The notes: generated by a model not told the origin, from the letters alone. 64,000 bases of DNA from Sphingomonas sp. TZW2008 (GCF_002117915.1 NZ_BDJB01000003.1:602748-666747); one strand, 5' to 3'; numbered from the stretch's first letter, positions 46,178 to 55,689 are shown. Numbers and translations are program-made.

Positions 46178-47755
46178 ATGAACGCCGACGTCCTCATCAT
46201 CGGATCGGGCGCCGCCGGGCTCACCGCCGCGCTCAACCTCGCCGATCGCTTCCAGGTCACCGTACTCGCCAAGGGCGCGCTCAACGAAGGGTCGACCGCT
46301 TGGGCACAGGGCGGGATCGCCGCGGTGCTCGAGCCGGGCGACACGTTCGAGAACCACGTCGAGGACACGATGGTCGCCGGTGCCGGGCTCAACGATCGTG
46401 AGATCGTCGAGTTCGTGGTCGAGAACGCGCCCGCCGCGATCGAGCGGCTGCAGAAGCTCGGCGTGCCGTTCGCGCAGGACGGCAATGCTTTGCACCTGAC
46501 GCGCGAGGGAGGACATTCGCACCGCCGCATCGTGCATGTTGATGACGCCACCGGATGGGCGGTGCAGGAAGCCTTGCAGAAGGCCGCCGAGGCGCATCCC
46601 AACATCACGCTGGTGCCCGATCAGGTCGCGATCGACCTCGCCACCGGGCGGCATGAACAGCGCTACTCGGGCGCCGGCACCGTGTGGGGCGTCTACGCGG
46701 TCGATCGCCAGACCGGACGGGTGAACCTTTACACCGCGCGCGCGACGATTCTCGCGACCGGCGGCGCGGGGCGCACGTACCTCTTCTCCACCGCGCCGCG
46801 GGGCGCGACCGGCGACGGGATCGCGATGGCGTGGCGCGCCGGCGCGCGCGTCTCCAACATGGAGATGATGCAGTTCCACCCGACCTGCCTCTACAATCTC
46901 GAGGTCAAGAACTTCCTCATCACAGAGGCGGTGCGCGGCGAGGGCGGACGGCTGATCAACCCGCAGACCGGCAAGCGCTTCATGACCTATTACGATCCCG
47001 AACGGCTCGAACTCGCACCGCGCGACGTGGTGGCACGAGCGATCGACGCTGAGATCAAGCGCTATGGGCTCGATTACGTCCACCTTGATATCAGCCACCA
47101 GCCCGCCGATTTCGTGCGCGGGCATTTCCCCAATATCTATGAGAAGCTGAAGGGGCTCGGCATCGACATGACGGTGCAGCCGATCCCCGTCGTGCCCGCG
47201 CAGCATTACACCTGCGGGGGGATCGTCGTCGATCGGGACGGGCGCACCGATCTGCCGCACCTGTACGCCGCGGGCGAATGTACCGAGAGCGGATTGCACG
47301 GCGCGAACCGCCTGGCGTCAAACTCGCTGCTCGAATGCTTTGTGTTCGGCGAGGCGGCGGCGAAGCACATCGCGGCCAATTGGGACGCGCTGCCCCCCGT
47401 GCCGGCGATCCGCCCGTGGGACGAGAGCCGCGTCACCGATTCCGACGAGGAAGTCGTGATCAAGCAGAACTGGACCGAGATCCGCCGCTTCATGTGGAAC
47501 TACGTCGGCATCGTGCGCACGACCAAGCGGCTCCAGCGCGCGCAGCACCGCATCAAGCTGCTGACCAGCGAAGTGGAAGATTATTACGGCCACTTCCGCG
47601 TGACGCCCGACCTCATCGAGCTACGCAACCTGCTGCAGACCGCCGACCTGATCGTGCGATCGGCGTTGCACCGTCACGAGAGCCGCGGCCTGCACTTCAC
47701 GCTAGACTGGCCCGAAACCCTGCCGCAGCCGGTGGACACGGTACTCGTTCCGTGA
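46178..47755 (+). CDS. nadB: L-aspartate oxidase
   Basis: A 525-residue FAD enzyme that oxidises aspartate to iminoaspartate in NAD synthesis. The FAD motif is VLIIGSGAAGLTAALNLAD. EGSTAWAQGGIAAVL is the NadB-specific segment that separates it from succinate dehydrogenase. HYTCGGIVVDRDGRT and LYAAGECTESGLHGANRLAS are the conserved active-site and FAD blocks. nadA and nadC are not adjacent. It is divergent from the M24 peptidase gene. Confidence 0.96.
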   Translation: MNADVLIIGSGAAGLTAALNLADRFQVTVLAKGALNEGSTAWAQGGIAAVLEPGDTFENHVEDTMVAGAGLNDREIVEFVVENAPAAIERLQKLGVPFAQDGNALHLTREGGHSHRRIVHVDDATGWAVQEALQKAAEAHPNITLVPDQVAIDLATGRHEQRYSGAGTVWGVYAVDRQTGRVNLYTARATILATGGAGRTYLFSTAPRGATGDGIAMAWRAGARVSNMEMMQFHPTCLYNLEVKNFLITEAVRGEGGRLINPQTGKRFMTYYDPERLELAPRDVVARAIDAEIKRYGLDYVHLDISHQPADFVRGHFPNIYEKLKGLGIDMTVQPIPVVPAQHYTCGGIVVDRDGRTDLPHLYAAGECTESGLHGANRLASNSLLECFVFGEAAAKHIAANWDALPPVPAIRPWDESRVTDSDEEVVIKQNWTEIRRFMWNYVGIVRTTKRLQRAQHRIKLLTSEVEDYYGHFRVTPDLIELRNLLQTADLIVRSALHRHESRGLHFTLDWPETLPQPVDTVLVP

Positions 47756-47876
47756 TGCGGCGGCGACCTGGCGTACGTCAGGCCCTATTCATCGCAGATC
47801 GCGTAACGCCTCGTTTTCAATGAGTGATTTGCCGGTAGCGTGCACGTCTGGGTCAGGGCGGGGCACGTACGAGAAG

Positions 47877-49007
47877 ATGTTGGGACGATTGGCCGCCGCG
47901 GCGGCGATGACGGCGATGCTAGCGGGATGCGTCGAGCCGCGACCCGCGCAGTCGGCGAAAGCGCCAGCGCAGCCGGCCTATGACGCACCGTCGTACGTCG
48001 TTGCCATTCCCGTTCCCACGCCGCGCCGGCTGCCGACCGACAACGCGCCGCGGCAACTGACAGCGTCGATCCAGCAGCTGGTGCGCGAGTTCCCGGGCAC
48101 CGCGGGTGTCGCGATCCGCGCGGTTGACGAAGGCTGGACGGTGCAGGCCAACGGTCGGCTCAAGCTGCCGCAGCAGAGCGTCAGCAAATTGTGGGTCGCG
48201 ATGACCGTCCTCGACCAGCGCGACCAGGGGCGGCTGCGGCTCGACGATCCGATCAGCGTCACCCCGGCCGATCTGACGCTGTTTCACCAGCCGATCGCCT
48301 ATCTGGTGAAGGGCGGCAGCTTCGAGACCACCGTCGGAAACCTCCTGTTCCGCGCGCTGACGCAGAGCGACAATACCGCCAACGACCGGCTGCTGACGCT
48401 GGTCGGCGGACCGTCGGCGGTGCGCGACTTCATCGAGCGCAAGCAGCTCGGCGATATCCGCTTCGGCCCAGGCGAGCGGCTGCTGCAGGCGGGCACCGCC
48501 GGGCTGACGTGGAACCAGTCGATGAGCGTCGGCAATACGTTCGAAATCATGCGCTCGCGGCTGTCGCCTGAGGCGCGGCAGGCGGCGATGCAGCGCTACA
48601 TCGTCAATCCGCCCGACGGCGCGGCGCCGCTGGCGATCGCCGACGCGCTCGCGCGGCTGTTCCGCGGCGAACTGCTGTCGGAAACCTCGACCCGCCTCAT
48701 CGTCAGCACGATGGAATCGAGCCGTACCGGGCGCGCGCGGCTGAAAGCGGGCATCGCGCCGGGCTGGACGCTCGCGCACAAGACCGGCACCGGTCAGGAG
48801 CTCGGCCGCCGCAACGCCGGGTTCAACGACGTCGGCGTGATCACCTCGCCCGACGGGCGGCGCTACGCGGTCGCGGTGATGATCGGCGACACGACGCAGC
48901 CGATGCGCGTGCGCCAGCAGCTGATCCAGGCGGTCGCGGCGACGGTAACGGGCTATCGCGGCGCAGCGACGATCGCGACGCGCGAGGGCGACGACCCGGA
49001 GGGCTGA
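47877..49007 (+). CDS. Class A beta-lactamase-like serine hydrolase, predicted lipoprotein
   Basis: A 376-residue protein with a lipoprotein signal (LAAAAAMTAMLAGCVEP), cysteine at about 16. A proline-rich linker precedes a serine beta-lactamase/DD-peptidase fold: SVSK (SxxK) in LPQQSVSKLWVAM, SDN in LTQSDNTANDRLL and KTG in LAHKTGTGQELG. In the omega loop the sequence is RFGPGERLLQAG; aligned with the RWEPELN of TEM, the position of Glu166 is Gly, with a Glu three residues later. It may therefore hydrolyse beta-lactams poorly or not at all. The start at 47877 fits the lipobox; 47820 is an alternative. Confidence 0.85.
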   Translation: MLGRLAAAAAMTAMLAGCVEPRPAQSAKAPAQPAYDAPSYVVAIPVPTPRRLPTDNAPRQLTASIQQLVREFPGTAGVAIRAVDEGWTVQANGRLKLPQQSVSKLWVAMTVLDQRDQGRLRLDDPISVTPADLTLFHQPIAYLVKGGSFETTVGNLLFRALTQSDNTANDRLLTLVGGPSAVRDFIERKQLGDIRFGPGERLLQAGTAGLTWNQSMSVGNTFEIMRSRLSPEARQAAMQRYIVNPPDGAAPLAIADALARLFRGELLSETSTRLIVSTMESSRTGRARLKAGIAPGWTLAHKTGTGQELGRRNAGFNDVGVITSPDGRRYAVAVMIGDTTQPMRVRQQLIQAVAATVTGYRGAATIATREGDDPEG

Positions 49008-49074
49008 GCGGCCGTCCGCGATCCCCTGCCCTCACCGTTTGTTCCGCCCGCCTCTATCCGCTAAGCCGCGCGGC

Positions 49075-51855
49075 ATGCCGCACCTCTACCTCGTCGACGG
49101 ATCGAGCTTCATCTTCCGCGCCTATCACGTGCTGCCGAAGCTCACCAACAAGCACGGCGAGCCGGCTGGTGCGGTCTACGGCTATACGACGATGCTGTGG
49201 AAGCTCGCCAACGATCTCCACAAGGCGGACGGGCCGAGCCATCTGGCGGTGATCCTCGACAAGTCGGAGAGCACGTTCCGCAACGAAATGTACGATCAGT
49301 ACAAGGCGCACCGCCCGCCCGCGCCCGAGGATCTGAAGCCGCAATTCCCGATGATCCGCGATGCGACGCGCGCCTTCTCGCTGCCGTGCATCGAGGAGGA
49401 AGGCTGGGAGGCGGACGATCTGATCGCGTCGTACAGCAAGGCCGCGCTGGCGCAGGGCTGGCAGGTGACGATCGTCAGTTCGGACAAGGACCTGATGCAG
49501 CTCCTGACCGAGCCCGGCATCGACATGCTCGATACGATGAAGGACAAACGCTTCGGACCGGCCGAGGTGGAGGAGAAGTTCGGCGTTCTCCCCGACAAGC
49601 TGGGCGAGGTGCTGGCGCTGATGGGCGACAGCGTCGACAACGTGCCCGGCGTGCCGGGCGTCGGCCCCAAGACCGCGGCGAAGCTGATCCTTGAGCACGG
49701 CAGCGTCGAGGGCGTGCTGGCCGCGGCGCCCGAGATGAAGAAGGGCAAGCTGCGCGACAATCTGATCGAGCATGCCGAGATGGCGCGCCTGTCGCGCAAG
49801 CTGGTCGAGCTCGCGTGCGACGTGCCGCTGCCGCAGCCGCTCGAGGAGATGGCGCTCGACGGCATTCCGGAGGCGCCGCTGCGTGCGTTCCTCGAGCATC
49901 ACGGTTTCAAATCGCTGCTCGCCAAGCTGCTGGCGGATCAGAACGAGGGCGTCGATCCGACGCCGCCCGAGCCGAGCGGCGTACCGCACGAGGAAGAGCC
50001 GCCGTGCAACCACGACGGCTATGAAACCGTCGTCGACGAGTCGGCGCTCGACGAATGGATCACGGCAGCGCGCCACCAGGGGTGGCTGGCGATCGATACC
50101 GAGACGACGGCGAAGGACCCGATGCTGGCCGAACTGGTCGGCGTATCGCTCGCACTCGCGCCCAATCGCGCCTGCTACGTGCCGCTCGGCCACGAGGGCG
50201 AGGCGGGCGGCGCCGACATGTTCGCCGACCGGCCGGTGCAGCTCGATCGCGACGCGGCGCTGGCGGCGCTGAAGCCGCTGCTGGAGGATCCGGCGGTGCT
50301 CAAAATCGGGCACAATCTGAAATACGACATGATCGTGCTCGACCGGCTGGGCATCGCGGTCGCGCCGTACGACGACACGATCGTGATGAGCTTCGATCTC
50401 GACGCCGGGCTGCACGGTCATGGGATGGACGAGCTCGCGGCGACACACCTGTCGCACAGCTGCATCGCGTACAAGGACGTGACCGGTAGCGGCAAAAAGG
50501 CGATCGGCTTCCATCAGGTCGATCTGAAGGCGGCGACGCGCTACGCCGCGGAAGATGCTGACGTGACGCTGCGGCTGTGGCGGCGTTTCCGCGCACGTCT
50601 GCCGATCGAGCGCGCGACGCGGGTGTACGAGATGGTCGACCGGCCGCTCGTCGCCGTCATCGCGCGGATGGAGCGGCACGGGATCAAGGTCGATCGCGAG
50701 CGGCTGGCGCAGCTGTCGGGCGAGTTCGCGACGCAGATGGCGCAGCTGGAAGGCGTGATTCACGGCATCGCCGGCGCGCCGTTCACAATCGGAAGCCCGA
50801 AGCAATTGGGCGACGTCCTGTTCGAGAAGATGGGGATCAAGGGCGGGCGAAAGGGCAAGAGCGGCGTCTATTCGACCGACGTCAACGAGCTCGAGCGGAT
50901 TGCGGCGGACAAGGACGGCCCGGGCGCCGAGATCGCCGCCAAGGTGCTCGAATGGCGCCAGCTGTCGAAGCTCAAATCGACCTACACCGACAGCCTGCAG
51001 GAGCAGATCCACCCCGCCACCGGCCGCGTCCACACCAGCTACTCGCTGACCGGCGCGCAGACCGGGCGCCTGTCCTCGACCGATCCCAACCTCCAGAACA
51101 TCCCGATCCGCACCGAGACGGGGCGGCAGATCCGCGACGCCTTCGTTGCCGAACCGGGGCACGTCATCCTGGCGGCGGACTATTCGCAGATCGAGCTTCG
51201 GCTAGCGGCGCACATGGCAGACGTGCCGGCGCTGAAGGAAGCCTTCGCGCGCGGCGACGACATCCACTCGCTGACCGCGCAGGAACTGTTCGGTACCGTC
51301 GATCGCGACACGCGCGGGCGTGCCAAGACGATCAACTTCGCGATCCTCTACGGCATCAGCCGCTGGGGGTTGGCCGGGCGGCTGGATGTCAGCGCGGACG
51401 AGGCGCAGGCGATGATCGATCGCTATTTCGAGCGCTTCCCCGGCATCAACCGCTACATCGCCGAGACGCTGCAATCGGTGCGCGAACAGGGGTTCACCGA
51501 GACGCTGTTCGGTCGCAAGACGCACTTCTCGCGGATCAAGAGCAAGGTGCAGCACGAGCGGCAGGGCGCCGAGCGCGCCGCGATCAACGCGCCGATCCAG
51601 GGCACGAGCGCCGATATCATTAAGCGCGCGATGGCACGGATGGAGCCGGCTTTGGCCGACGCCGGGCTCACCGGCACGCGGATGCTGCTGCAGGTGCACG
51701 ACGAACTCGTCTTCGAGGTGCCCGACGCCGAAGTCGAGGCTGCGAAGCCAGTGATCGAGCGCGTGATGGCAACCGCGGCGGAGCCCTATGTCACGCTCGA
51801 CGTGCCGCTCGCAGTCGAGATCGGCACGGGCGCGAGCTGGGGCGCGGCGCACTAG
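49075..51855 (+). CDS. polA: DNA polymerase I
   Basis: A 926-residue protein with all three domains. The 5'-3' exonuclease covers about 1-300 (HLYLVDGSSFIFRAYHVLP; GDSVDNVPGVPGVGPKTA). The 3'-5' proofreading domain is intact: LAIDTETT (Asp near 341), NLKYDMIV and YAAEDADVTLRL carry the DEDD acids. The polymerase has motif A DYSQIELRL (Asp near 702), motif B RAKTINFAILYGIS and motif C QVHDELVFEV (Asp near 876). It fills gaps in repair and removes RNA primers. The start at 49075 has no clear ribosome site. Confidence 0.97.
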   Translation: MPHLYLVDGSSFIFRAYHVLPKLTNKHGEPAGAVYGYTTMLWKLANDLHKADGPSHLAVILDKSESTFRNEMYDQYKAHRPPAPEDLKPQFPMIRDATRAFSLPCIEEEGWEADDLIASYSKAALAQGWQVTIVSSDKDLMQLLTEPGIDMLDTMKDKRFGPAEVEEKFGVLPDKLGEVLALMGDSVDNVPGVPGVGPKTAAKLILEHGSVEGVLAAAPEMKKGKLRDNLIEHAEMARLSRKLVELACDVPLPQPLEEMALDGIPEAPLRAFLEHHGFKSLLAKLLADQNEGVDPTPPEPSGVPHEEEPPCNHDGYETVVDESALDEWITAARHQGWLAIDTETTAKDPMLAELVGVSLALAPNRACYVPLGHEGEAGGADMFADRPVQLDRDAALAALKPLLEDPAVLKIGHNLKYDMIVLDRLGIAVAPYDDTIVMSFDLDAGLHGHGMDELAATHLSHSCIAYKDVTGSGKKAIGFHQVDLKAATRYAAEDADVTLRLWRRFRARLPIERATRVYEMVDRPLVAVIARMERHGIKVDRERLAQLSGEFATQMAQLEGVIHGIAGAPFTIGSPKQLGDVLFEKMGIKGGRKGKSGVYSTDVNELERIAADKDGPGAEIAAKVLEWRQLSKLKSTYTDSLQEQIHPATGRVHTSYSLTGAQTGRLSSTDPNLQNIPIRTETGRQIRDAFVAEPGHVILAADYSQIELRLAAHMADVPALKEAFARGDDIHSLTAQELFGTVDRDTRGRAKTINFAILYGISRWGLAGRLDVSADEAQAMIDRYFERFPGINRYIAETLQSVREQGFTETLFGRKTHFSRIKSKVQHERQGAERAAINAPIQGTSADIIKRAMARMEPALADAGLTGTRMLLQVHDELVFEVPDAEVEAAKPVIERVMATAAEPYVTLDVPLAVEIGTGASWGAAH

Positions 51856-51910
51856 TGCGCGGGCGCACGCGGACAATACTCGTCACCGCCGTGGCCGGAA
51901 GGCCGCGTCG

Positions 51911-53428
51911 GTGACCGAGACGTCGCAGGATATCGCGCAGCTCGCCAAGGGGGGGCGGACGAACGTTGCAGGCTTCATCCTGCGGCTCGCGGCGCGCATC
52001 CCGTTCCTGTTCATCGCCGGGCGGCTCTACGGCCCCGATCTCGTCGGGCGGTTCGCGATCGCGGTGGTCGTGGTGGAGCTCGCCGCACTGGTCGCGACGC
52101 TGGGCCTGAAGCGCGGGCTGGCGCAGGCGCTGAGCCGCACCGAGCGGCCGCACGCGCACGTCGTGTGCGACGCGCTGATGGTGGCGGCGATCCTGTCGCT
52201 GATCGCCAGCGCGGTGCTGTGGCTGTTCCCGCAGGTGATGTATCCCAACACGCCGATCGTCGGGCTCGACCGTTGGCTGCCGCTGATCATCCTCGCGGTC
52301 GCCTGGTCCGACGTCAGCCTCGCCGCGCTCGCCTATCGCCACAATGTGAAAGCGGCGGTGACGGCGCGCGCGGTGGTTGAGCCGTGGACGATCTCGATCG
52401 CGGCATGGGTCTTCTCCTTCTTTACCACGCGCGACGGGCTGGTGCTGAGCTACGTCGCCTCGATGATCGCGGCGCTGATCGCGTCGATCGTGCCGCTGGT
52501 GCGCAGTTACGGCGTGCCGCGCGGCTGGCAGCCGCACTTCACCGAGTTGCTGACGCTGATCCGCGACAACGTGCCGCTCGCCGGCGCCGACGCGCTCGAA
52601 TGGGGCACGCGCAACGTCGACCGCTTCATCCTGGGCGTGATGTTCGAACCCAAGGTGGTCGGCATCTATTACATGGCGCAGCAGGTCGCGAGCCTGCCGC
52701 AGAAATTGAAGACGTCGTTCGATCCGATACTCGGCCCCGTCATCACCAAGAGCCTTGCCGCGAACGATCTGCCCGCGATCGCACGGCAGGTGCGGCAGGT
52801 GGCGTTTTGGATCGTCGCCGCGCAGGGCTGCCTGACGCTGATGGGATCGATCCCGGGCGAGGCGGTGATGGGGATCGTCGGCCCGCAATTCGTCGCCGGT
52901 ACCGCCGCGCTCGTCTTCCTGCTGACCGCAGAGGTGCTCGCGTCGACCGGCGCGGTTTGCGAGACCGCGCTGGTCTATACCGCGCGGCACCGCAACCTGA
53001 TGATCTCGGCGGTGATGCTGGGTTTCCAGGTGGTGCTGAGCTTCGCGCTGATCGGCGCGATGCGTGGTCTGGGCTGGCCGCCCGCGTTCCAGGCGGCGGG
53101 GCCGGCGGTGGCGCTGATGATCAGCGTCGGGCTGACGTCGGCGATCAAGGTTTGGCTGCTGAAGCGCATCCTGGCCGCGCCCGTCTCGCCGCTGCGCTGG
53201 CCGCTATTGTGGGCGACGCTGGCGGCGCTCGCGGTCGGCGCGGCGTTCACCGCGCTGCCGCAGCGCTTCGAATGGGCGGAGATCGTGATCGGCATTCCGG
53301 CGATCGCGGCGACGTACCTCCTCATCCTGTGGCGCTGGGCATTCGGGCCGGAGGATCGCGCGCTGTTCGGTCGCATGCCGCGCGCCGACGAGGCGACGCT
53401 GCCGCATGTCGGCTCGCCCGCGCGCTAG
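51911..53428 (+). CDS. Polysaccharide/lipid flippase of the MOP superfamily (Wzx-like)
   Basis: A 505-residue membrane protein with 12 to 14 helices. NVAGFILRLAARIPFLFIAG and GPDLVGRFAIAVVVVELAAL open it as in PST/Wzx flippases. VDRFILGVMFEPKVVGIYYM is the conserved mid-loop of the family. It probably moves a lipid-linked saccharide across the inner membrane. The start is a GTG at 51911 with GGAAGG upstream; the frame is open to 51788 but the upstream part overlaps polA. No glycosyltransferases are adjacent, so the substrate is unknown. Confidence 0.85.
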   Translation: MTETSQDIAQLAKGGRTNVAGFILRLAARIPFLFIAGRLYGPDLVGRFAIAVVVVELAALVATLGLKRGLAQALSRTERPHAHVVCDALMVAAILSLIASAVLWLFPQVMYPNTPIVGLDRWLPLIILAVAWSDVSLAALAYRHNVKAAVTARAVVEPWTISIAAWVFSFFTTRDGLVLSYVASMIAALIASIVPLVRSYGVPRGWQPHFTELLTLIRDNVPLAGADALEWGTRNVDRFILGVMFEPKVVGIYYMAQQVASLPQKLKTSFDPILGPVITKSLAANDLPAIARQVRQVAFWIVAAQGCLTLMGSIPGEAVMGIVGPQFVAGTAALVFLLTAEVLASTGAVCETALVYTARHRNLMISAVMLGFQVVLSFALIGAMRGLGWPPAFQAAGPAVALMISVGLTSAIKVWLLKRILAAPVSPLRWPLLWATLAALAVGAAFTALPQRFEWAEIVIGIPAIAATYLLILWRWAFGPEDRALFGRMPRADEATLPHVGSPAR

Positions 53429-53448
53429 ACGGATAAGGGGGAAAGCAC

Positions 53449-53919
53449 TTGGATACGACGACGACGCCGGGCGTCCGGCTGGTGCCGGTTAATGATGGAC
53501 CGTGGCAGGACTGGCTGCGCTGGCCGGGCACCGACCCGTTCGAAGACCATACCGGGCCGTTCTTCGCGCGCTACACGGCCGACGGGGCGATCGAGTGCGG
53601 CTTCCGGCCGGAAGCGAAGAACCGCAACGGGGGCGGCAACGTCCACGGCGGCGCGCTGCTGACCTTTGCCGATTTCTCGCTGTTCATGATCGCGTCCGCC
53701 GCGCTGCCAGAATTCTACGGCGTGACGGCGACGCTCAACGCCGAATTCGTCGGGGCCGCCCGCCCCGATCACCTGCTGACGGCGCGCGGCGAGGTGACCA
53801 AGGCGGGACGCAGCCTCATTTTCGTACGCGGTTTAATCGACGATGCAGGTGAGCCGGTGATGAGCTTCTCGGGCGTGATCAAGAAGATCACGCGGCGGCC
53901 GGGCGGGCGCGCCGACTAG
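53449..53919 (+). CDS. PaaI-type hotdog thioesterase
   Basis: A 156-residue hotdog protein. NRNGGGNVHGGALLTFADFS contains the HGG active-site helix of the PaaI/DUF4442 group, and TATLNAEFVGAARPDHLLTA is the following strand. The expected reaction is hydrolysis of an acyl- or aryl-CoA. The start is TTG 53449, preceded by GGGGGAAA at ideal spacing; no ATG is available upstream. It follows the flippase gene by 20 bp. Confidence 0.85.
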   Translation: MDTTTTPGVRLVPVNDGPWQDWLRWPGTDPFEDHTGPFFARYTADGAIECGFRPEAKNRNGGGNVHGGALLTFADFSLFMIASAALPEFYGVTATLNAEFVGAARPDHLLTARGEVTKAGRSLIFVRGLIDDAGEPVMSFSGVIKKITRRPGGRAD

Positions 53920-53948
53920 GCCCCCCTCAAATCAGGCGCACCCGCGCG

Positions 53949-54836
53949 TCAGGCGCGCACCGCACGGCGCAGCACGTCGCCATAGCCCCGCCGCACGCAA
54001 TCATGCCCGTCGTAGAAGCCACGCGCCTTGAGCAGCCGGTGCATGGCGGCGAGGCGATACGGCGGCACCGTCGCCGCCATGTGATGCTCCAGATGGTAAT
54101 GGACGTGGTTGGGCGCGACGAACAGCCGCTCCCACCAGCGCGCAAGCGTCGTCGAGGTGTTGCGCCGTGGGTCGAGCTCGCCGCGGTCCGCCGCGACACC
54201 GTGCTCGCCGATCTGCCGCAGCCGGACGATCGCGGGATAGACGAACAGATAGGCGACCCACCACAAGGCGTAGGTCCAGGCCGCGCCCGCCGCGGCGAGC
54301 ACGCCGAACAATGCGAGGTGGAAACCGACCCACGGCCCCTGCTCGCGCCAGCTGAACCGCGCGAGCGACTGGCGCAGGTCGCGGATGCCGGTGCGTCCCG
54401 TCAGATCGCGGACGAATTTGCGCCGCAGCGACACGCGCTCGACCGGGTAACTCTTGACGAAGCCGATGTCGGGATCGCGCGGCGTGCCGGCGTATTGATG
54501 GTGCTTGAGGTGGTAGCTGCGATACTTTGCAAGCGAGGTGTTCATCGGCACCCCCGCGAGCCACTGGCCGACACGCTCGTTGAGACGGCGCGAGCGGAAC
54601 AGCGCGTGGTGCGCGCAGTCGTGGACGATGATGCCGAGTCCGAGCTGCCGCCCCGCCAGCACCAGGATCGCGAGCACGATCGTCAGCGGATTGGGCCACG
54701 CCGCCACAAGCCCGAAGGCACCGGCGATCAGCGCCCAGTTGACCGCCACCGTCCAGGCCCCGCGCCAGTCGGACGCGCGCGTCAGCGCGGCGAGCTCGTC
54801 GCGCGACAAGACATCGGTGAAGCGTGCGGCGGTCAT
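53949..54836 (-). CDS. Membrane fatty-acid desaturase
   Basis: A 295-residue integral-membrane di-iron enzyme. The three histidine boxes are present: HDCAHH, HLKHH and HYHLEHH. Four hydrophobic segments flank them. The layout matches the FADS-like family that includes DesA-type acyl desaturases and some sphingolipid or carotenoid desaturases; the substrate is unknown. The start at 54836 has GAGGG upstream. It is divergent from a PaaX-like regulator gene, which may control it. Confidence 0.9.
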   Translation of the reverse strand: MTAARFTDVLSRDELAALTRASDWRGAWTVAVNWALIAGAFGLVAAWPNPLTIVLAILVLAGRQLGLGIIVHDCAHHALFRSRRLNERVGQWLAGVPMNTSLAKYRSYHLKHHQYAGTPRDPDIGFVKSYPVERVSLRRKFVRDLTGRTGIRDLRQSLARFSWREQGPWVGFHLALFGVLAAAGAAWTYALWWVAYLFVYPAIVRLRQIGEHGVAADRGELDPRRNTSTTLARWWERLFVAPNHVHYHLEHHMAATVPPYRLAAMHRLLKARGFYDGHDCVRRGYGDVLRRAVRA

Positions 54837-54861
54837 GCTATAGGCCCTCGGTTCGATCATC

Positions 54862-54890
54862 ATGTAACAGCGAGCGCCGCTCTGAGTCAA
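54862..54890 (-). promoter_or_regulatory. Promoter of the desaturase gene, with GANTC in the -35 box
   Basis: On the minus strand, -35 TTGACT (54890-54885) and -10 TTACAT (54867-54862) are 17 bp apart, which would start RNA about 20 bases before the desaturase ATG. The -35 is part of TTGACTC, so it contains a GANTC methylation site at 54884-54888. The spacer holds an interrupted palindrome GAGCG-G-CGCTC. TGTAAC (54863-54868) and GTTACA (54896-54901) form an inverted pair around the promoter. Operator function is inference. Confidence 0.6.
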
Positions 54891-55685
54891 TTCGAGTTAC
54901 AAGACTGGCATGAGGTACCGACCGCGCGGGCGCTGGTTCTTGCCTTTTTGTCGACCAGCGGCGGGGCGACGATGCGCGTCGGTGCGCTGGTGCGGCGCGC
55001 GGGGATCGTCGGCGCGGATGCCGCGGCGGTGCGCATGGCGCTGGCGCGGCTGGTGCGCGAGGGGCGCGTGCGCCAGGTCGAGCGCGGCGTCTATGCGATC
55101 GGCACGACGGGGGTCGCGCTGAACGATCTCGCGCGCGGTTGGCGCACGGCGGAGACCCGGGTGCGCGACTGGCACGGCGGGTGGCTGGTGGTGGTGACCG
55201 ATCATCTCGGGCGGACCGACAAGCGCCGGCTGCGACAGCGCGAGCGCGCGCTCGCGTTGCAGGGGCTGGCACGGACCGACTGGGGCGCGTGGGTGCGCCC
55301 CGATAATCTCGCCGCATCGCGCGACGCGATCGCTGCACGACTGGTGGCACTGGGGCTCGATGACGGGGCGACGATCCTCGGCAACGCGAGTGCCGCGGCG
55401 GCAGACAATGCGGCGTGGCGCAACTTGTGGCCGGCCGCCGCGATCGAGTGCGGCTATCGCCACTGGATCGCCGAAATAGCGACGAGCGAGGCGCGCCTCC
55501 CCGCGCTGTCGCCGGAGGCGGCGGCGCGCGAGACGCTGCTGCTCGGCCAGGCGGTGATCCGCGCGATCAACCGCGATCCGCTGCTGCCCGCTGCGATGAT
55601 CGACACCGATCTGCGCGCGGCGATGATCGCGGCGATGCGCCGCTACGACGCGATCGGCAAAGCCGCATGGGCGAAGATCGACTGA
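54882..55685 (+). CDS. PaaX-like transcriptional regulator, start codon uncertain
   Basis: About 267 residues. The N-terminal winged helix reads TARALVLAFLSTSGGATMRV, then VRMALARLVREGRVRQVERG, matching PaaX. The C-terminal domain includes WRNLWPAAAIECGYRHWIAE and ends in an effector-binding helical part. PaaX proteins respond to aryl- or acyl-CoA thioesters. The conserved segment begins at TARALVL, but no ATG, GTG or TTG lies in frame upstream of it outside the desaturase gene. CTG 54882 is the best candidate; ATG 54972 and TTG 54948 would remove the first helix. Its 5' end overlaps the promoter of the divergent desaturase gene, so it likely controls that gene and itself. Confidence 0.7.
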   Translation: MSQFELQDWHEVPTARALVLAFLSTSGGATMRVGALVRRAGIVGADAAAVRMALARLVREGRVRQVERGVYAIGTTGVALNDLARGWRTAETRVRDWHGGWLVVVTDHLGRTDKRRLRQRERALALQGLARTDWGAWVRPDNLAASRDAIAARLVALGLDDGATILGNASAAAADNAAWRNLWPAAAIECGYRHWIAEIATSEARLPALSPEAAARETLLLGQAVIRAINRDPLLPAAMIDTDLRAAMIAAMRRYDAIGKAAWAKID

Positions 55686-55689
55686 ACGG

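Noticed and set aside
49054..51162. 702-codon open frame on the minus strand
   Set aside because: Antisense to polA with Arg/His-rich low-complexity translation and no motifs.
54003..54881. Long upstream extension of the PaaX-like frame
   Set aside because: The extension is antisense to the desaturase gene, which has all three histidine boxes; the true start must be near 54.9 kb.
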